Assembly (NCBI GenBank): GCA_030833265.1
Contig: JAURHO010000019.1
Span: 1-17,197 of the forward strand
Direction of reading: 5' to 3'
Length of the DNA: 17,197 nucleotides
Origin: Crocinitomicaceae bacterium
Lineage (GTDB): Bacteria; Bacteroidota; Bacteroidia; Flavobacteriales_D; Crocinitomicaceae
In this document: in pieces, positions 1-7,166 of the stretch
How positions within the stretch are numbered: the first letter of the stretch is position 1
Layout: the number at the start of each line of letters is the position of its first letter
Made by a program: the position numbers and the translations under genes
Notes under the pieces: model-generated
The model's input: only the letters and a program-made list of their open reading frames with translations
What the model was told of the DNA's origin: nothing
Database searches by the model: none

Positions 1-344
1 TTGTCAAATGATTTTGGCACAACAACTTCTGCAAAAACGCCAGACTTAGGCTTGCTAAAATGCTGTAAAAAACGGTAATTAGCTAATAACAGGCCTTCCA
101 AAAACGCATAAAGATCTGTGTTTTCTCCGTTTTCAATTTTCAGACAAACGGCTTCATCATGTAAATACTTCTCGACTTTATCGGCTAAAATGCGGAGCGC
201 CTCTGCATCTTGACCTGCTTTGATTTCGAATTCAAAATGCGTTTTGGTTTTAGTGTAGTCAAAGTCTTTGGCTGCTGGCGTGTTGGGCACAAAACGCAAA
301 ACTGAGGGCTGCTTATCTTTGGATTGGTAGTTGATTGAGAGCAT
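1..344 (-). CDS. Probable M17 leucyl aminopeptidase, N-terminal part (runs off window)
   Basis: The minus strand is open from an ATG at 344 to the window edge (114 residues). The translation begins MLSINYQSKDKQPS and contains AFLEGLLLANYRFLQHF near residues 80-97. That segment resembles the 'EGL-L--YRF' segment found before the catalytic domain of M17 leucyl aminopeptidases. The metal-binding and catalytic regions of such an enzyme would lie outside the window, so the assignment rests on this N-terminal region only. A promoter core TAACTTTG lies 13 bases upstream of the ATG (358-365, minus strand), which supports the start. M17 enzymes are cytoplasmic and release N-terminal amino acids from peptides. 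A different protein with a similar N-terminal domain remains possible. Confidence 0.6.
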   Translation of the reverse strand, partial: MLSINYQSKDKQPSVLRFVPNTPAAKDFDYTKTKTHFEFEIKAGQDAEALRILADKVEKYLHDEAVCLKIENGENTDLYAFLEGLLLANYRFLQHFSKPKSGVFAEVVVPKSFD

Positions 345-357
345 TGTTGTTTTTTTA

Positions 358-365
358 CAAAGTTA
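358..365 (-). promoter_or_regulatory. TAnnTTTG promoter core for the aminopeptidase gene
   Basis: The minus strand reads TAACTTTG, an exact match to the Bacteroidota -7 element, 13 bases upstream of the ATG at 344. I found no TTTG at the expected -33 spacing. The 36-base gap between this gene and mutY (345-380) holds little else. Confidence 0.5.
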
Positions 366-380
366 ACAAGAAAGCGACTG

Positions 381-1406
381 CTATTTCGTTAAATCTTCCC
401 GATGTTGTTCAAGAAATTTATCGATCAAGCGGGGTAAGGGTAAACTGGAAATTTCTTCGAAAGGATAATGCTCAAGCTCCTTCTTTTCAGCCGCAAATGG
501 GGCACGGATAAAAAACGCCTTGATATTTTGATGCGTCAATATATGCTTGAAAGGTGCAGAGCGCCAAGCCGCATCAAAATGCGCTAAATAAGCTACTTGC
601 GCTTCTTCAGAACTCAATTCCACGAGTGGAAACTGATACAAACCTTCCCAGATATCTCCAGCACCGCGTTTTTCAAAGGCGAGGTAACCCTGCTGATTCG
701 GTACAACATGATACACAAAAAACCGCGGCCTTACTTTCACCTTTTTTTCCTTGACCGGTAACTGCTGTACTTTTCCTTCCGAAAAAGCCACGCAAGAAAG
801 CTGCAAAGGACAAACTTCACAATTTGGCGATACTGGTTTGCACTGCAATGCACCAAATTCCATCATAGCTTGGTTGTGTTGAGCCGCTTGTTTGGGATCA
901 AGTATTTCCTCTGCAATTTTTTCAAACGTCTTTTTTCCTGAAGTGGAATTGATGGCTAAGTCAATTCCAAAATACCTACTGAGTACTCTGTAAACATTGC
1001 CGTCGACAACGGCATGCGGTAAGTCAAAAGCAAATGAGGCAATAGCTGCAGCGGTATATGGCCCAATGCCTTTAAGTTGAAGCAGGCCCTGATAACTTTC
1101 TGGAAATCTGCCATCGTAATTTTGGCTTATGATTTGAGCAGTTGCATGCAGATTTCGCCCACGGCTGTAGTAACCAAGCCCCTGCCAAAGACTCAAAACT
1201 TCTTGTTGGCTAGCGTTTGCTAATGCATGAATATTGGGAAAGGCATGGACAAATTTATTGAAATAAGGCAAGCCCTGATCGACGCGTGTTTGTTGTAAAA
1301 TCACCTCGCTAAGCCAAATCTGATAAGGATCTTTGGTGTGTCTCCAGGGCAAGTTGCGCTGGTGAATTTCATACCATTTGATCAAGTCCTGACTGAGTGC
1401 GCTCAT
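381..1406 (-). CDS. mutY: A/G-specific adenine DNA glycosylase MutY
   Basis: MutY removes adenine mispaired with 8-oxoguanine or guanine in base-excision repair. The 341-residue protein has the expected order. The helical glycosylase core includes WLSEVILQQTRV, with the catalytic Glu at residue 34. A helix-hairpin-helix LKGIGPYTAAAI (residues 111-122) follows, and VVDGNV carries the catalytic Asp at residue 135. The 4Fe-4S cluster motif C189-X6-C196-X2-C199-X5-C205 is intact. The C-terminal part from about residue 230 fits the NUDIX-like domain that recognises 8-oxoG, with sequence such as GDIWEGLYQFPL. Length is normal for the family. The ATG at 1406 matches the usual N-terminus. The gene is divergent from HU, with 96 bases between the two starts; MutY next to HU and RNase G is a common Bacteroidota arrangement. 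Confidence 0.97.
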   Translation of the reverse strand: MSALSQDLIKWYEIHQRNLPWRHTKDPYQIWLSEVILQQTRVDQGLPYFNKFVHAFPNIHALANASQQEVLSLWQGLGYYSRGRNLHATAQIISQNYDGRFPESYQGLLQLKGIGPYTAAAIASFAFDLPHAVVDGNVYRVLSRYFGIDLAINSTSGKKTFEKIAEEILDPKQAAQHNQAMMEFGALQCKPVSPNCEVCPLQLSCVAFSEGKVQQLPVKEKKVKVRPRFFVYHVVPNQQGYLAFEKRGAGDIWEGLYQFPLVELSSEEAQVAYLAHFDAAWRSAPFKHILTHQNIKAFFIRAPFAAEKKELEHYPFEEISSLPLPRLIDKFLEQHREDLTK

Positions 1407-1502
1407 AATATTTCAGAAAAATTCGTGGAAAATTACGCATATAATGTTTCTGTGAAGTATTATTGCGCCGCTATTAATCACCTAATCAATAACCAAAGAG
1501 AT

Positions 1503-1793
1503 ATGACAAAAGCGGATATCGTTGCAAATATTGCAGAAGAAACCGGATTGGAAAGAGCAGAGGCACTTCGTGCAGTAGAGGCTTTTATGAACAACATTAA
1601 AGCTTCTATGGCTGACGGAAAAAATGTGTACTTACGTGGGTTTGGAAGTTTCGTAGTGAAAGAACGCGCTCAAAAAACAGGTCGCAATATCTCAAAAAAC
1701 ACCACGATCATCATCCCGGCGCACAACATCCCTTCCTTCAAACCTTCAAAAACTTTCGTTGACGAAGTTAAGAACAAGGTTAAGGTGAAATAA
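1503..1793 (+). CDS. HU family DNA-binding protein
   Basis: This 96-residue protein starts MTKADIVANIAEETGL and carries the HU/IHF signature around residues 45-62 (LRGFGSFVVKERAQKTGRN), followed by IIIPAHNIPSFKPSK. The Pro-containing segment corresponds to the beta-arm that inserts into the DNA minor groove. HU dimers bend and compact chromosomal DNA. The same frame is open upstream to 1338, but the extension overlaps the 5' end of mutY and has no HU-like sequence, so I chose the ATG at 1503. The 1407-1502 region must hold the promoters of HU and mutY. TATTATTG at 1458-1465 is a possible imperfect -7 element for HU, without a clear -33. A strong terminator follows at 1827-1857. Confidence 0.96.
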   Translation: MTKADIVANIAEETGLERAEALRAVEAFMNNIKASMADGKNVYLRGFGSFVVKERAQKTGRNISKNTTIIIPAHNIPSFKPSKTFVDEVKNKVKVK

Positions 1794-1795
1794 GA

Positions 1796-1827
1796 TTTCT
1801 TTTTTACTGAAATTTGTATTACCTTTG
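1796..1827 (+). promoter_or_regulatory. Promoter of the 30-aa ribosomal-type gene
   Basis: TACCTTTG at 1820-1827 matches the Bacteroidota -7 consensus exactly. TTTC at 1796-1799, 20 bases upstream, is one mismatch from the -33 TTTG. Transcription would begin around 1832-1835, within the terminator hairpin of HU, giving a leader of about 55 bases before the ATG at 1890. Confidence 0.6.
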
Positions 1828-1857
1828 CACTCCCTTTGCGGGGGTGCATTTTTTTTG
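1827..1857 (+). terminator. Rho-independent terminator of the HU gene
   Basis: The left arm GCACTCCC (1827-1834) pairs with GGGGGTGC (1840-1847) over 8 base pairs with one G-T wobble, around a 5-base loop (1835-1839). A, eight T and G follow (1848-1857). It sits 33 bases after the HU stop and overlaps the promoter core of the next gene by one base. Confidence 0.85.
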
Positions 1858-1889
1858 TAACAAAGTACTAAACATATAATATACTCATT

Positions 1890-1982
1890 ATGCCAAGCGG
1901 TAAAAAAAGAAAAAGACACAAGATGGCGACGCACAAGCGTAAAAAAAGACTTAGAAAAAATCGCCACAAGAAGAAAAAATAA
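1890..1982 (+). CDS. 30-residue AURKAIP1/COX24-like basic protein (probable small ribosomal protein)
   Basis: A short frame encodes MPSGKKRKRHKMATHKRKKR followed by LRKNRHKKKK and a TAA stop. It has 30 residues, about 60% of them Lys, Arg or His. The K-RK--HKMATHKRKKR core resembles the COX24/AURKAIP1 C-terminal domain. In mitochondria that domain is ribosomal protein mS38, related to the mycobacterial small-subunit protein bS22, which sits near the decoding centre. Bacteroidota commonly have such a gene beside HU or RNase G. By homology it should bind 16S rRNA in the 30S subunit; this is inference from sequence similarity, not shown here. It has its own promoter core (1820-1827) and lies 83 bases upstream of rng. 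The gene is too short for most ORF filters and is easily missed. Confidence 0.85.
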   Translation: MPSGKKRKRHKMATHKRKKRLRKNRHKKKK

Positions 1983-2065
1983 TTTCTTCTTTCATATGTA
2001 AACGCATAGAGAGCTCATTGATTTTTCTTTGAGCTTTCATTGTTTCATCCTGTAAATAATTTCAA

Positions 2066-3613
2066 GTGAATTTAGAACTCGTTGTAGACGCACGGTCAAA
2101 CGGCGTCTGGATAGCATTGCTGCGCGACGGGAAGTTAATTGAGTTGCACGAAGATCGCGGCAACACTGACTTCTCTGTAGGCGACATCTATTTAGGACGA
2201 GTACGACGCGTAGCAAATGGACTCAATGCTGCTTTTGTTGACGTCGGTTATGACAAAGATGCATTTTTGCATTACCATGACCTCGGCCCACAATACGTAT
2301 CCTTCTCAAAATATGTTAAAGATAGCGTAGCTGGAAAACAAAATGTAGCTGACCTTCAATACTTTAAGCTAGAAAAAGAAATCCCAAAAGAAGGCAAAGT
2401 ATCCAATATACTTTCTTCTTCTCAAGCCATCCTCGTTCAGGTTGCCAAAGAACCGATTTCTCAAAAAGGACCTCGCTTAAGCTCAGAAGTCACCCTTGCT
2501 GGCCGTTACCTCGTACTCGTGCCCTTCTCAGATAAAATTTCTGTGAGTCAAAAAATTAAAGATACTGCTGAAAAGGAGCGTCTGAAAGAACTCATGGACC
2601 GCATTAAACCAAAGAACTTTGGTGTCATTATTCGTACTGTTGCTGAAAATAAATCAACGGCAGACCTCGAAACAGACCTTTCGAATCTACTCGAAAAATG
2701 GCGCACCCTCCACGCAAATTTAAAAGGGGCTCAACCCCCAAGACGCGTACTCGGAGAACTCAATACCACGAATTCCATTTTGCGTGATTTGCTCAATGGT
2801 AATTTCACAAATATCCATGTCAATGACGAAGCAATGGCCATCCAAATGAAGGATTACATTGCAGAAATTGCCCCAGGACGCGAAAAAATTGTCAGAAACT
2901 ATGACAACCGTGTTGCTATTTTTGAGCGCTTTGGTATAAACAAGCAAATCAAAACACTCTTCGGTAAAAAAGTGCCTCTTCAAAGTGGCGGCTATCTCAT
3001 CATTGAGCACACCGAAGCAATGCACGTTATTGACGTCAATAGTGGAAATCGTAAAGGAGCTGACGGCCAAGAATCAAACGCACTGGCTACCAACATCGAG
3101 GCGGCTGAAGAAGTAGCAAGAGTTTTACAACTCAGAGACATGGGTGGGATCATCTGCGTCGACTTCATCGACATGCATGACCGCGAGAACAACAAGATTC
3201 TCTATGACAAAATGAAGGAATTCATGAAGTCAGACCGCGCCAAACACAACATGATTCCGCCGTCTAAATTTGGCATCATTGAAATCACACGTCAAAGGGT
3301 ACGCCCAGAAACCGATATTCAAACTGCCGAAACATGCCCAACTTGTAATGGTAGCGGCGAGGTGCAAGCCAGCATTTTATTTGCCGAAGAAATCGAAACC
3401 AATCTCGATTACCTCATCAATGACCGACGCTTGAGTGGTGTAACCCTACTGGTGCATCCTTATCTTGAAGCCTTCTTCAAAAAAGGCCTCATGAGCAGAC
3501 AACTGCGTTGGTTTTTCAAATACAAAAAATGGATTCCTGTGCGTGGCGTAACAGCACACCACTTACTCCAGTATACTTTTGTTGACAAAGAAAACAACGA
3601 AATCCCATTGTAA
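2066..3613 (+). CDS. rng: Ribonuclease G (RNase E/G family)
   Basis: RNase G is an endonuclease for rRNA maturation and mRNA decay. The 515-residue protein has an N-terminal S1 RNA-binding domain at about residues 35-125, including VGDIYLGRVRRVANGLNAAF. The DNase I-like catalytic part carries VIDVNSG with Asp323 and ICVDFIDM with Asp366 and Asp369, matching the metal-binding Asp residues of RNase E. The Zn-link cysteines are C424 and C427 in CPTCNGSGEVQ. It ends without the long C-terminal scaffold of RNase E, so it is RNase G-like. The start is GTG at 2066: an in-frame TAA lies at 2057-2059, and the family N-terminus (NLELVVDA) begins right after the GTG. The TAA stop shares its last base with the ATG of recX, suggesting coupled translation. 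I see no clear promoter in 1983-2065, so it may be read from the promoter at 1820. Confidence 0.96.
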   Translation: MNLELVVDARSNGVWIALLRDGKLIELHEDRGNTDFSVGDIYLGRVRRVANGLNAAFVDVGYDKDAFLHYHDLGPQYVSFSKYVKDSVAGKQNVADLQYFKLEKEIPKEGKVSNILSSSQAILVQVAKEPISQKGPRLSSEVTLAGRYLVLVPFSDKISVSQKIKDTAEKERLKELMDRIKPKNFGVIIRTVAENKSTADLETDLSNLLEKWRTLHANLKGAQPPRRVLGELNTTNSILRDLLNGNFTNIHVNDEAMAIQMKDYIAEIAPGREKIVRNYDNRVAIFERFGINKQIKTLFGKKVPLQSGGYLIIEHTEAMHVIDVNSGNRKGADGQESNALATNIEAAEEVARVLQLRDMGGIICVDFIDMHDRENNKILYDKMKEFMKSDRAKHNMIPPSKFGIIEITRQRVRPETDIQTAETCPTCNGSGEVQASILFAEEIETNLDYLINDRRLSGVTLLVHPYLEAFFKKGLMSRQLRWFFKYKKWIPVRGVTAHHLLQYTFVDKENNEIPL

Positions 3614-4083
3614 TGACAGCGCCTCGCGCTTATGACCTCACACAAATGCTTCAGAAATCTGAAGCATTTTGTGCTTATCAGGAGCGTTGTAGCCACGAAG
3701 TACTTGAAAAACTCAAGCGCCTGGGCGCACAAGAAGGCGAGGTCATTCAAATTATTAATTCATTAATAGAAAACAAGTTCCTCGACGATGCCCGTTTTGC
3801 GCGCGCCTATGCCATTGGTAAATTGCGCATTAAATATTGGGGAGTGAACAAGATCAAACAAGGCCTACAACTCAAGCGCATTGATCGAGAAATCATAGAG
3901 CAGGCCATTCATGAAATGTACGATACCGAAGACTATTTGGGAATTCTTCAAAATGTGGCTCAGCGCAAATGGCAAGAACTCCATAAAGAAAAAGACCCCT
4001 GGATGCGCAAGCAAAAGCTGTTTCGCTTCTTGGCATCCAGGGGTTTTAATTACGACGAATTTTCAGGATTGAAATTCGACTAG
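3613..4083 (+). CDS. recX: RecX family regulatory protein
   Basis: RecX proteins bind RecA filaments and limit RecA activity. The 156-residue protein is helical throughout and has the family hallmark LIENKFLDDARFARAYAIGK around residues 51-70, then RIKYWGVNKIKQGLQLK. These correspond to the tandem three-helix repeats of RecX, and the length is normal. The ATG overlaps the rng stop in TAATG. recA itself is not in the window. The 3' end of the gene contains a long hairpin (3996-4043), described separately. The next gene runs towards it with only 20 bases between stops. Confidence 0.92.
   Translation: MTAPRAYDLTQMLQKSEAFCAYQERCSHEVLEKLKRLGAQEGEVIQIINSLIENKFLDDARFARAYAIGKLRIKYWGVNKIKQGLQLKRIDREIIEQAIHEMYDTEDYLGILQNVAQRKWQELHKEKDPWMRKQKLFRFLASRGFNYDEFSGLKFD
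3996..4043. terminator. Hairpin inside the 3' end of recX, possible bidirectional terminator
   Basis: CCCCTGGATGC (3996-4006) and GCATCCAGGGG (4033-4043) are perfect 11-base complements. After a one-base bulge at 4007, CAAG (4008-4011) pairs with CTTG (4029-4032). On the plus strand TTTT follows at 4044-4047; on the minus strand the hairpin is followed by TCTTTTTCTTT (3985-3995). It lies 60 bases past the stop of the convergent thioredoxin-like gene, a suitable place to end that transcript, while sitting within recX coding sequence. Confidence 0.55.
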
Positions 4084-4103
4084 ATCAGTGTAAATGCTGC
4101 TTT

Positions 4104-4571
4104 TTAGTTCGGATGAATCAAGGTATTTGCGCCGTTGATCCAGTTGGCAGGGCCTCCCGCTTCGTATCCTTTAGAACCAAGTGGTGCAAGATTCATTTTG
4201 CCATCAGACATTTTTTCTGGCTTTACAAACCAGCAGGTAGGATAGCCACGCACGCCAAATTGCTGTTGTAAACCGCGGTTTTGTGTCTTGATTGCTTCTG
4301 TTTGTGGTACTGAACGTGGAAAATCGAGTTCAACTAAAATCACATTTTCTTTGGCCCACTTTTCGAATTCAGGGGTTTTGAAAACTTCATTTTGTAAACG
4401 GTGACACCAGCCGCACCAGTCAGAACCGGTAAAGAATAACATCATAGGCTTGTTCTCTTTTTTCGAAATAGCAGTTGCTTCATTGATGTCGGTGTACCAG
4501 GTCATGGCAGCTTTTTGAGCAAAGCTCATTTGACCGATGATCAGTAAGGTAAAAAGGGCGATTGTCTTCAT
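4104..4571 (-). CDS. Secreted thioredoxin-fold protein with CGWC active site
   Basis: The 155-residue protein begins with a signal peptide, MKTIALFTLLIIGQMSFAQ, with cleavage likely after Ala18. A thioredoxin_7-type domain follows: KPMMLFFTGSDWCGWCHRLQ with redox cysteines C53 and C56, then the cis-proline loop GYPTCWF with Pro111. It probably acts in the periplasm as a thiol-disulfide oxidoreductase; the substrate is unknown. An extra cysteine (C113) lies beside the cis-proline. An upstream ATG-like extension to 4613 is possible in the same frame, but 4571 is the right start: it opens the signal peptide, and the promoter at 4584-4614 lies downstream of 4613. Convergent with recX. Confidence 0.88.
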   Translation of the reverse strand: MKTIALFTLLIIGQMSFAQKAAMTWYTDINEATAISKKENKPMMLFFTGSDWCGWCHRLQNEVFKTPEFEKWAKENVILVELDFPRSVPQTEAIKTQNRGLQQQFGVRGYPTCWFVKPEKMSDGKMNLAPLGSKGYEAGGPANWINGANTLIHPN

Positions 4572-4583
4572 GAATTTTTTTTC

Positions 4584-4614
4584 TAAAGTTAACGATATTG
4601 TCCACATTGACAAA
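4584..4614 (-). promoter_or_regulatory. Promoter of the thioredoxin-fold gene
   Basis: On the minus strand TTTG (4614-4611), 19 bases, then TAACTTTA (4591-4584). This fits the Bacteroidota TTTG-N19-21-TAnnTTTG pattern with one mismatch. The -7 element ends 12 bases before the ATG at 4571, so the mRNA leader would be very short. Confidence 0.65.
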
Positions 4615-4631
4615 AACCGTGCAAAACATCA

Positions 4632-4666
4632 TTTGGTCGGATGAAAAAAAAATAATCCTATATTCG
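4632..4666 (+). promoter_or_regulatory. Possible promoter of the TonB-dependent receptor
   Basis: TTTG at 4632-4635 and TATATTCG at 4659-4666 (one mismatch to TAnnTTTG) are 23 bases apart, slightly longer than usual. The -7 element ends 16 bases before the ATG at 4683. Confidence 0.35.
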
Positions 4667-4682
4667 TTTCAAATTACTAACC

Positions 4683-7118
4683 ATGAAACTACAACTACTA
4701 CTCTCTTTTTTGGTATTTAATGTGTTGATATATGCACAGTTACCTACCCAAACAGTACGCGGAAAAGTTTTTGACAGCGAAACAAATTACCCACTAACCG
4801 GCGCCAAATTATTGATTGAGGTTGATGGCCAAAAATACATGGCAGCAGCCACAACTGATGGCTCATTTAGCATTGTGAAAGTCCCTGTCGGAAAGCATCA
4901 ATTGGTAGCGAGTGCAGCATTTTATGATTCACGCACACTCACAATTGAAGTGACTTCAGGCCGCGAGTTAATTGTTCAAATTCCTTTACAAGAAAAAATA
5001 TCAGAGCAAAATGCTGTCCGTGTAGTAGGCAGAAAACAAGGCGAGGTCTTGAATGAAATGGCAGTTTTATCGGCACAGCAGTTCAGCGTTGAAGAAACAA
5101 ATCGTTACCCAGGCTCCAGAATGGACCCAGCGCGTATGGCCTCAAATTTTGCAGGCGTAAACGGTGCCGACGACTCTCGAAATGACATCGTTGTTCGTGG
5201 TAACTCACCACTTGGCGTTATTTATCGTGTAGAAGGCATCGACATCCCGAATCCAAATCACTTTGCCATTTCTGGTACATCAGGAGGCCCAGTTTCGTTA
5301 TTAAACAATAAAATCTTGGGTAATTCTGACTTCTTCATGAGTGCCTTTCCAGCTGAATACGGAAACAGTCTTTCCGGTGTCTTTGACCTTAAATTGAGAA
5401 ATGGTAACAATAACCAACACGAATTTACCGGCCAGTTTGGTTTGTTAGGAACTGAATTTTTGGCTGAAGGCCCTCTCAGTAAAAACGGCAAGTCGAGTTA
5501 TCTTATTATGGGTCGTTATTCTACCCTAACTATTTTCCAAAAGCTCAATATCAATTTAGGTACTGACGCGATTCCAAAGTACTACGATGGTGCCTTCAAG
5601 TTCAATTGGATGTTGAAGAATGGAGGTCAACTTGCCCTATTTGGTATGGGAGGAAGTTCCGACATTGCCATTAAAATATCTGATTTCAAGGAATACACCG
5701 AGGATCTATACGGGGAAGGTGACCGCGATCAATATTTTGGTACTAGCATGATCACCTCTGGTTTGAATTATAAAAAGAGCATCAATGAAAAGACTTTCAT
5801 TTCCTCGACATTGGCATTTAGTCAAGAAATGCAAAGAACTAACCATGATTACTTGCGCAATCGTAGATTAGACACCCTGACCAACGAAATCGTTTACGAT
5901 TCTTTATATGCCATGATGGCCTATCGTTTCAAAGTACAGAAATTGAGTGGTTACACTGCCGTCAATCATAAATTCAATAAACAGCATTTAATCAAAGTTG
6001 GATTGAGCTTTGATTTGATTTCAATGAATTTCTTAGATTCATGTTTGTATAACCTAGACGTTCCGGACAATTACGAATTACGCTGGAATTACCAGGGTTC
6101 AGCAGCAATTATCCAGCCTTTCGTTCAATGGAAGTGGCGTGTATCAGACAACATGGACGTCACCGCTGGTATCCATGCTCAATATTTTACCTTGACAAAT
6201 AGTATTAGCCCGTTCGAACCTCGTTTGGGTTGGAAATACAAAATGGATAATGGACAGGCCATTTTTGCTGGTGGCGGTCTGCACAGTATGATTCAGCCTT
6301 ACTATACTTATGCTTATAAAGTATTGCCAGGCACAAACAATCCAAATAGCAATTTGAATATGGACTTCTCGAGAAGTGCCCATTCAGGTATTGGCTATGA
6401 GAAATCGTTCAACAAAGGTTTCAATATCAAAACGGAAGCCTATTATCAATATTTGTATAATATTCCTGTTACGGTTGCCCCTTCTTCATTCTCAATGATC
6501 AATGTAGGAAGCGGTTTTTCTAGATTATTTATGGATGAATTACAAAATACAGGAGATGGTTATAATTATGGTTTAGAATTGACGGTTCAGAAGTACTTTG
6601 ATAAGACCTTCTTCTTTTTATTCTCCGGAACAGTTTATAATTCACAATACAGAGGAAGCGACATGGTTTGGCGCAATACGTCATACAACGGAAATTACGT
6701 CGTCAATTTATTAGGTGGTAAAGAATTTAAAGTGGGCGAACGCAGTGTTATTGGTATCGGCGGAAAGGTAACTGCCGCTGGTGGTAAGCGTTATGGCTTT
6801 GTAGATATTGCAGCAACGAATAGTGCTAAAGAGATCATCTTCATGGATTCTATGTTTAATGAGCGCCAGTTCCGCGATTATTTCCGTGCTGACCTCAAAA
6901 TTTCTTGGCGCAAAAATGCAGACCGCGTTACCCACGAATTTGGTTTAGACTTAGTGAATATTTTAGGTACTAAAAACCTCTTGACTTTGGCTTATAAACC
7001 AGCATTAACGCCTCAAGAAATTGCAAATCCAAATTTTGAACCGTTTGCTGAAAAAACTCAGTTAGGTTTCTTCCCGATTTTCTATTATAAAATCGACTTC
7101 AAAGCGGCAAAAAGATAG
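4683..7118 (+). CDS. TonB-dependent receptor with carboxypeptidase-like regulatory domain
   Basis: This 811-residue outer-membrane protein starts with a signal peptide (MKLQLLLSFLVFNVLIYAQ, cleavage likely after Ala18). A carboxypeptidase-D-regulatory-like beta-sandwich domain (about residues 24-105: VRGKVFDSETNYPLTGAKL, TTDGSFSI, VPVGKHQL) is typical of Bacteroidota receptors. A plug domain follows at about 125-240, with NDIVVRGNSPLGVIYRVEGI and AFPAEYGNSLSGVFDLKLR. The rest has the alternating aromatic/polar pattern of the 22-strand barrel. It should import a substrate using TonB-ExbB-ExbD energy. It lacks a SusD partner next door, and nothing nearby identifies the ligand; it is not a canonical SusC. 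It is flanked by a divergent secreted thioredoxin and a downstream HAD protein with its own promoter core. Confidence 0.9.
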   Translation: MKLQLLLSFLVFNVLIYAQLPTQTVRGKVFDSETNYPLTGAKLLIEVDGQKYMAAATTDGSFSIVKVPVGKHQLVASAAFYDSRTLTIEVTSGRELIVQIPLQEKISEQNAVRVVGRKQGEVLNEMAVLSAQQFSVEETNRYPGSRMDPARMASNFAGVNGADDSRNDIVVRGNSPLGVIYRVEGIDIPNPNHFAISGTSGGPVSLLNNKILGNSDFFMSAFPAEYGNSLSGVFDLKLRNGNNNQHEFTGQFGLLGTEFLAEGPLSKNGKSSYLIMGRYSTLTIFQKLNINLGTDAIPKYYDGAFKFNWMLKNGGQLALFGMGGSSDIAIKISDFKEYTEDLYGEGDRDQYFGTSMITSGLNYKKSINEKTFISSTLAFSQEMQRTNHDYLRNRRLDTLTNEIVYDSLYAMMAYRFKVQKLSGYTAVNHKFNKQHLIKVGLSFDLISMNFLDSCLYNLDVPDNYELRWNYQGSAAIIQPFVQWKWRVSDNMDVTAGIHAQYFTLTNSISPFEPRLGWKYKMDNGQAIFAGGGLHSMIQPYYTYAYKVLPGTNNPNSNLNMDFSRSAHSGIGYEKSFNKGFNIKTEAYYQYLYNIPVTVAPSSFSMINVGSGFSRLFMDELQNTGDGYNYGLELTVQKYFDKTFFFLFSGTVYNSQYRGSDMVWRNTSYNGNYVVNLLGGKEFKVGERSVIGIGGKVTAAGGKRYGFVDIAATNSAKEIIFMDSMFNERQFRDYFRADLKISWRKNADRVTHEFGLDLVNILGTKNLLTLAYKPALTPQEIANPNFEPFAEKTQLGFFPIFYYKIDFKAAKR

Positions 7119-7140
7119 ACCGCTCAACGCAAATTCCTTT

Positions 7141-7148
7141 TAACTTTG
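7141..7148 (+). promoter_or_regulatory. TAnnTTTG promoter core for the HAD-type gene
   Basis: TAACTTTG matches the -7 consensus exactly and ends 18 bases before the ATG at 7167. I see no TTTG at -33 spacing; that region would fall at the end of the receptor gene. Confidence 0.5.
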
Positions 7149-7166
7149 CATTTCAATTGAAGCGCA

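Noticed and set aside
1338..1502. Upstream extension of the HU reading frame by 55 residues
   Set aside because: It overlaps the mutY 5' end on the other strand and lacks HU-like sequence; the ATG at 1503 opens the conserved HU N-terminus.
1746..1967. 73-residue minus-strand frame across the HU end and the 30-aa gene
   Set aside because: Antisense to two supported genes and to the terminator; composition is a by-product of the A/T-rich sequence.
2011..2036. Inverted repeat AGCTCA/TGAGCT before rng
   Set aside because: Only six base pairs with a 12-base loop and no clear T tract; too weak to call a terminator or regulator.
4057..4077. GAATTT/AAATTC inverted repeat at the end of recX
   Set aside because: Short, AT-rich and likely by chance; the nearby 3996-4043 hairpin is far stronger.
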